A DNA stretch of 64,000 bases from Algiphilus sp022763315 (lineage in GTDB: Bacteria; Pseudomonadota; Gammaproteobacteria; Nevskiales; Nevskiaceae). Location of the stretch: assembly GCF_965249985.1 (NCBI RefSeq), contig NZ_OZ252280.1, one strand, 5' to 3'. This document shows, in pieces, positions 60,988-64,000 of this stretch. How positions within the stretch are numbered: position 1 is the first letter of the stretch; every line of letters starts with the position of its first letter. Made by a program: the position numbers and the translations under genes. The notes under the pieces are model-generated. The model saw nothing but the letters and a program-made list of their open reading frames with translations. It searched no databases and was not told the origin of the DNA.

Positions 60988-62248
60988 TCGCGCGCCAGCC
61001 GATGTCGCTGCGGAAATGCATGCCTTCCCAGCGGATCTGACGTATCGCCGCGTAGGCGGCCGTCTGCGCCGACGCCGTGCTGTCGCCCAGCGCGCAGACG
61101 CAGAGGACTCGGCCGCCATAGGTGCGGACGGCGCCGTCGCCGTCCAGTGTGGTGCCGGCGTGGAAGACCTTGACGTTGGAGCCGAAGGGCAGGTCCAGGC
61201 CGTGAATGACATCGCCCTTGCGCGTGCTGGCCGGATAACCCTGCGCCGCAAGCACGACGCCGAGCGCCGCCCGCGTATCCCAGGTTGGTTGTACCTCGTC
61301 GAGACGGTGCTCGACAGCGGCCTCGAGCAGCGTCAGCAGATCCGATGACAGGCGCATGAGCAGCGGCTGCGTCTCCGGATCCCCCATGCGCACGTTGAAC
61401 TCCAGCACGCGGGCCTCGCCGTCTGGCCCGATCATCAGGCCGGCATAGAGGAAGCCGGTGAAGTGCACACCATCGGCTGCAAGGCCGCGCAAGGTGGGGC
61501 GGATGATGGTTTCCTCGACGCGCCGTGCCACTTCGGGGGTCACGACGGGGGCCGGCGAGTAAGCACCCATACCACCGGTGTTGGGGCCGGCGTCGCCATC
61601 GCCGACGCGCTTGTGGTCCTGCGAGGCCGGGAAGGCAATGAAGTCCTCGCCATCGGCCACGACGATGTAACTGGCTTCTTCGCCTTCGAGGAATTCTTCG
61701 ACCACCACCTTGGCGTGCTCGTCGCCCAGTGCCAGCATGTCGTGCACCGCATTCAGGGCGGTGGCTTCATCCAGCGCGACCACCACGCCCTTGCCCGCAG
61801 CCAGGCCATCGGCTTTGACGACAATGGGTGCACCGTGGCCGCGGATCCATTCACAGGCGGCATCGGCCTCAGTGAAAGTCGCGTAGCGTCCGGTCGGGAT
61901 CTGGTGGCGTTCGAGAAAGGCCTTGGTATAGGCCTTCGAAGCCTCCAGCTGGGCCGCGGAACGGTTGGGGCCGAAACACGCCAGGCCGGCTGCCTGAAAG
62001 GCGTCGACCACCCCCTGCACGAGAGGCGCCTCGGGGCCGACCACCGTGAAGTCGACGCGCTCTTCGCTCGCAAGGCGCAGCAGCCCTTCGATGTCATCGG
62101 CGCCGATCGCCACATTACGGCAGCCCGATTCGCGTGCCGTTCCGGCATTGCCCGGGGCGACCAGGACTTCCTGAACCCGCGGCGATTGCGTCAGTTTCCA
62201 CGCCAGGGCGTGCTCTCGGCCGCCGCCTCCGATAACCAGCACTTTCAT
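60980..62248 (-). CDS. purD: Phosphoribosylamine--glycine ligase
   Basis: A 422-residue ATP-grasp enzyme making GAR in purine synthesis. MKVLVIGGGGREHALAWKL starts the protein; ATP-grasp segments are VVKADGLAAGKGVVVALDE, VVEEFLEGEEASYIVVADG, TGGMGAYSPAPVV and RVLEFNVRMGDPETQPLLMR. Confidence 0.95.
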   Translation of the reverse strand: MKVLVIGGGGREHALAWKLTQSPRVQEVLVAPGNAGTARESGCRNVAIGADDIEGLLRLASEERVDFTVVGPEAPLVQGVVDAFQAAGLACFGPNRSAAQLEASKAYTKAFLERHQIPTGRYATFTEADAACEWIRGHGAPIVVKADGLAAGKGVVVALDEATALNAVHDMLALGDEHAKVVVEEFLEGEEASYIVVADGEDFIAFPASQDHKRVGDGDAGPNTGGMGAYSPAPVVTPEVARRVEETIIRPTLRGLAADGVHFTGFLYAGLMIGPDGEARVLEFNVRMGDPETQPLLMRLSSDLLTLLEAAVEHRLDEVQPTWDTRAALGVVLAAQGYPASTRKGDVIHGLDLPFGSNVKVFHAGTTLDGDGAVRTYGGRVLCVCALGDSTASAQTAAYAAIRQIRWEGMHFRSDIGWRAIS

Positions 62249-62308
62249 GTTTGCGGCTTCAGCGATGCTTGGGAATGGGGCGCTAGCTTAGCCGATGACA
62301 GACGACGG

Positions 62309-62752
62309 CTACTTCTTGCTGTCGCCGGAACCGTCGTCCTTCTTGCCGAAGAAACCCATCTGTGCGCGCAGCAGATCGTTCATGGCTGCCATCGGACCGC
62401 CGCTCATCAGTTGCTTGAACTGGCGTTCGACGGTGTCCTGCTGCTGCATGAATTGTTCAGTGGCTGCTTCGATGTAATGGCCGAAGGCCGACTGCATGAT
62501 ATGGCCATAAAAGCGGATCATATTGCGCAGCATTCGCGTGCTGAGGAGTGGTTCGCCGGACTCCTCGGCCTCGACAATGATCTGCAGCAGCATGCTGCGC
62601 GTGATGTCACGACCGCTGCTCTTGTCCTGAACCACGAATTCTTCGCCATCGACCACCATCTGGCGGAGGTCATCGAGGTTGATGAACCGTGCCTGCGCCG
62701 TATCGTAGAGCCTGCGGTTGGGATACTTGCGGATGATGCGCTCAGCAGTCAT
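62309..62752 (-). CDS. phaR: Polyhydroxyalkanoate synthesis repressor PhaR
   Basis: A 147-residue repressor. The N-terminal DNA-binding domain ERIIRKYPNRRLYDTAQARF is followed by INLDDLRQMVVDGEEFVVQD and MLLQIIVEAEESGEP, the PHB-binding/accumulation part. The ATG at 62752 was chosen from the family N-terminus. It senses PHB granules and represses phasin or pha genes. It follows phaB on the same strand. Confidence 0.94.
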   Translation of the reverse strand: MTAERIIRKYPNRRLYDTAQARFINLDDLRQMVVDGEEFVVQDKSSGRDITRSMLLQIIVEAEESGEPLLSTRMLRNMIRFYGHIMQSAFGHYIEAATEQFMQQQDTVERQFKQLMSGGPMAAMNDLLRAQMGFFGKKDDGSGDSKK

Positions 62753-62816
62753 ACCTTGATGATACGCCCTGTGGCAGGGCGGTGCTGTTGCGCACCGCCC
62801 GTTGGTGCAGGGGTTC

Positions 62817-63572
62817 TCAGTGGATGAAGTGGCCGCCGTTGACCGGCAGATTGACACCCGTCACGAAGGAGGCCTGTTCCGAGCAGAGATAGGTCACGGC
62901 CGCGGCGATGTCCCGTGGCTGACCAAAACGCTTGGCCGGGATGTCCTTCTTGATGTTGTCCCGGATTTCCTCAGGCACGGCCTGAATCATCGGGCTGTCG
63001 ATGTAGCCTGGGGAGATGGTATTGACGGTCACGCCCTTGGCAGCGACTTCCTGGGCCAGCGCCATCGTGAAGCCGTGCATACCGGCCTTGGCCGCGGAAT
63101 AGTTGCACTGTCCGAACTGCCCCTTCTGACCGTTGATGGAGGACAGATTGATGATGCGGCCGTAGCCGCTCTCAGCCATGCCCGGCGCGATGGTTCGGCA
63201 GGTGTTGAACACGCTGTCGAGATTGACGCTGATCACCTGATCCCACTGCTCTTCGCTCATGCGCTTGAGGGGCGCATCGCGGGTAATGCCAGCGCCGTTG
63301 ACCAGAATCTCGATCTGGCCGTGATCCGCCGTGATCGCGTCAACCGCTTGCTGGGTGTCCTTGAAGCTGGCGACATCGAAGGGCTGCAAAGCGATATTCC
63401 AGCCATTGTCGTGCGCGTCCTTCTGCAGCGCCTTGGCGCTGGGCGCGTCCATATGCGAGCAGCTCGCCACCACCCGCGCGCCGGCACGGGCGAGGTAGAC
63501 GCAGATGATCCGTCCAATGGCGCCGCTGCCGCCGGTGACGAGCGCGACGCGGTTCTTCAAATCGACTTGCAT
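62817..63572 (-). CDS. phaB: Acetoacetyl-CoA reductase
   Basis: A 251-residue short-chain dehydrogenase. Cofactor motif is ALVTGGSGAIGRIICVYL, the catalytic set is Ser in INLSSINGQKGQFGQCNYSA with Tyr and Lys in NYSAAKAGMHG, and the end is NLPVNGGHFIH. It reduces acetoacetyl-CoA to (R)-3-hydroxybutyryl-CoA with NADPH for PHB synthesis. The ATG at 63572 follows the phaA stop by 35 bp. Confidence 0.94.
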   Translation of the reverse strand: MQVDLKNRVALVTGGSGAIGRIICVYLARAGARVVASCSHMDAPSAKALQKDAHDNGWNIALQPFDVASFKDTQQAVDAITADHGQIEILVNGAGITRDAPLKRMSEEQWDQVISVNLDSVFNTCRTIAPGMAESGYGRIINLSSINGQKGQFGQCNYSAAKAGMHGFTMALAQEVAAKGVTVNTISPGYIDSPMIQAVPEEIRDNIKKDIPAKRFGQPRDIAAAVTYLCSEQASFVTGVNLPVNGGHFIH

Positions 63573-63607
63573 GAGGGGTACTCCTATCGTTGTTATGGGG
63601 TGAAGCC

Positions 63608-64000
63608 TTAGGGGGTTTCGACGGCAAGGGCCACGCCCTGACCGCCACCGATGCACAGTGTCGCGAGGCCGCGACCGCCGCCACGCCGACGCAGTGCATG
63701 GATCAGGGTGACCAGCACGCGGGCGCCCGATGCGCCGATGGGGTGGCCAATGGCAATGGCGCCGCCGTTGACATTGACGCGCGCGGGATCCCACTGCAGT
63801 TCGCGTCCGACGCTCAGCGCCTGGGCGGCAAACGCCTCGTTCGCCTCGATCAGGTCAAGATCCTTGATCGTCCAGCCTGCGCGCTCCAGGCAACGCTGGG
63901 TCGCCGGTACCGGGCCGATACCCATGGTGGCGGGGTCGACGCCAGCACTACCTGCGGCGCGGATCGTGACCAGGGTTTCCAGCCCCAGCGAGCGGGCGCG
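63608..64000 (-). CDS. phaA: Acetyl-CoA acetyltransferase, C-terminal part (partial)
   Basis: The last 130 residues of a thiolase running off the right edge. Catalytic His is in VNVNGGAIAIGHPIGASGAR and catalytic Cys in LATLCIGGGQGVAL, with DLIEANEAFAAQALSVGREL upstream. It condenses two acetyl-CoA to acetoacetyl-CoA. It is the first gene of phaA-phaB. Confidence 0.95.
   Translation of the reverse strand, partial: RARSLGLETLVTIRAAGSAGVDPATMGIGPVPATQRCLERAGWTIKDLDLIEANEAFAAQALSVGRELQWDPARVNVNGGAIAIGHPIGASGARVLVTLIHALRRRGGGRGLATLCIGGGQGVALAVETP

Overview
The window reads as the chromosome of a GC-rich gammaproteobacterium carrying a roughly 30 kb genomic island. Chromosomal blocks follow gammaproteobacterial gene order: dut-coaBC-radC-rpmB-rpmG, and rhlB divergent from trxA-rho. 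A pha cluster at the right edge (phaR, phaB, start of phaA) indicates polyhydroxybutyrate metabolism. The genus cannot be fixed from sequence alone.

Left flank (1-1792): the 3' end of ilvD, bioA, and a truncated, frame-disrupted 5' piece of thyA that overlaps the bioA stop.

Island (about 1793-31589): a decayed integrative and conjugative element (ICE) of the clc/PFGI type. It keeps a distal transfer block (TIGR03757, TIGR03756, TIGR03755, a small membrane protein, TraG-N, DUF3742), an AbiEi/AbiEii toxin-antitoxin pair, a MobH relaxase, an IS21-family insertion, phage-type regulators and a large tyrosine integrase beside tRNA-Gly(CCC). No VirB4-type ATPase, coupling protein or other transfer core is present, so it is probably not self-transmissible. 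Cargo comprises (i) a divergently regulated redox module: glutaredoxin-like protein, cytochrome P460, redoxin and YggS on one strand, and a Cys-rich MarR regulator plus GNAT on the other, separated by twin palindromic operators; (ii) a mercury operon merR-TPCA with a merB remnant; (iii) a complete qatABCD anti-phage operon.

Right flank (31590-64000): tRNA-Gly(CCC), a thiS-thiG fusion, trmB, a phosphoribulokinase-family gene, an aldo/keto reductase, ampG/xth, pyrE, a hemolysin-III family gene, a DUF6607 gene, a tandem hairpin-rich repeat array, argB-dut-coaBC, radC-rpmB-rpmG, the methionine-salvage genes mtnB-mtnD-mtnC, murI, cysQ, a GMP/IMP nucleotidase, a TonB-dependent receptor, a type IV pilin-like protein with a very long Gly/Ser/Asn-rich tail followed by a degenerate GGDEF membrane protein, rhlB, trxA-rho, an unrecognised enzyme-like protein, mgtE, purD, and phaR-phaB-phaA.

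The best candidates for little-described biology are the MarR/P460/redoxin/YggS module, the tailed pilin with its degenerate GGDEF neighbour, the 130-bp triple-hairpin repeat beside argB, and the 21-bp repeat ladder at the IS21 end. Qat, AbiE and mer are known systems.
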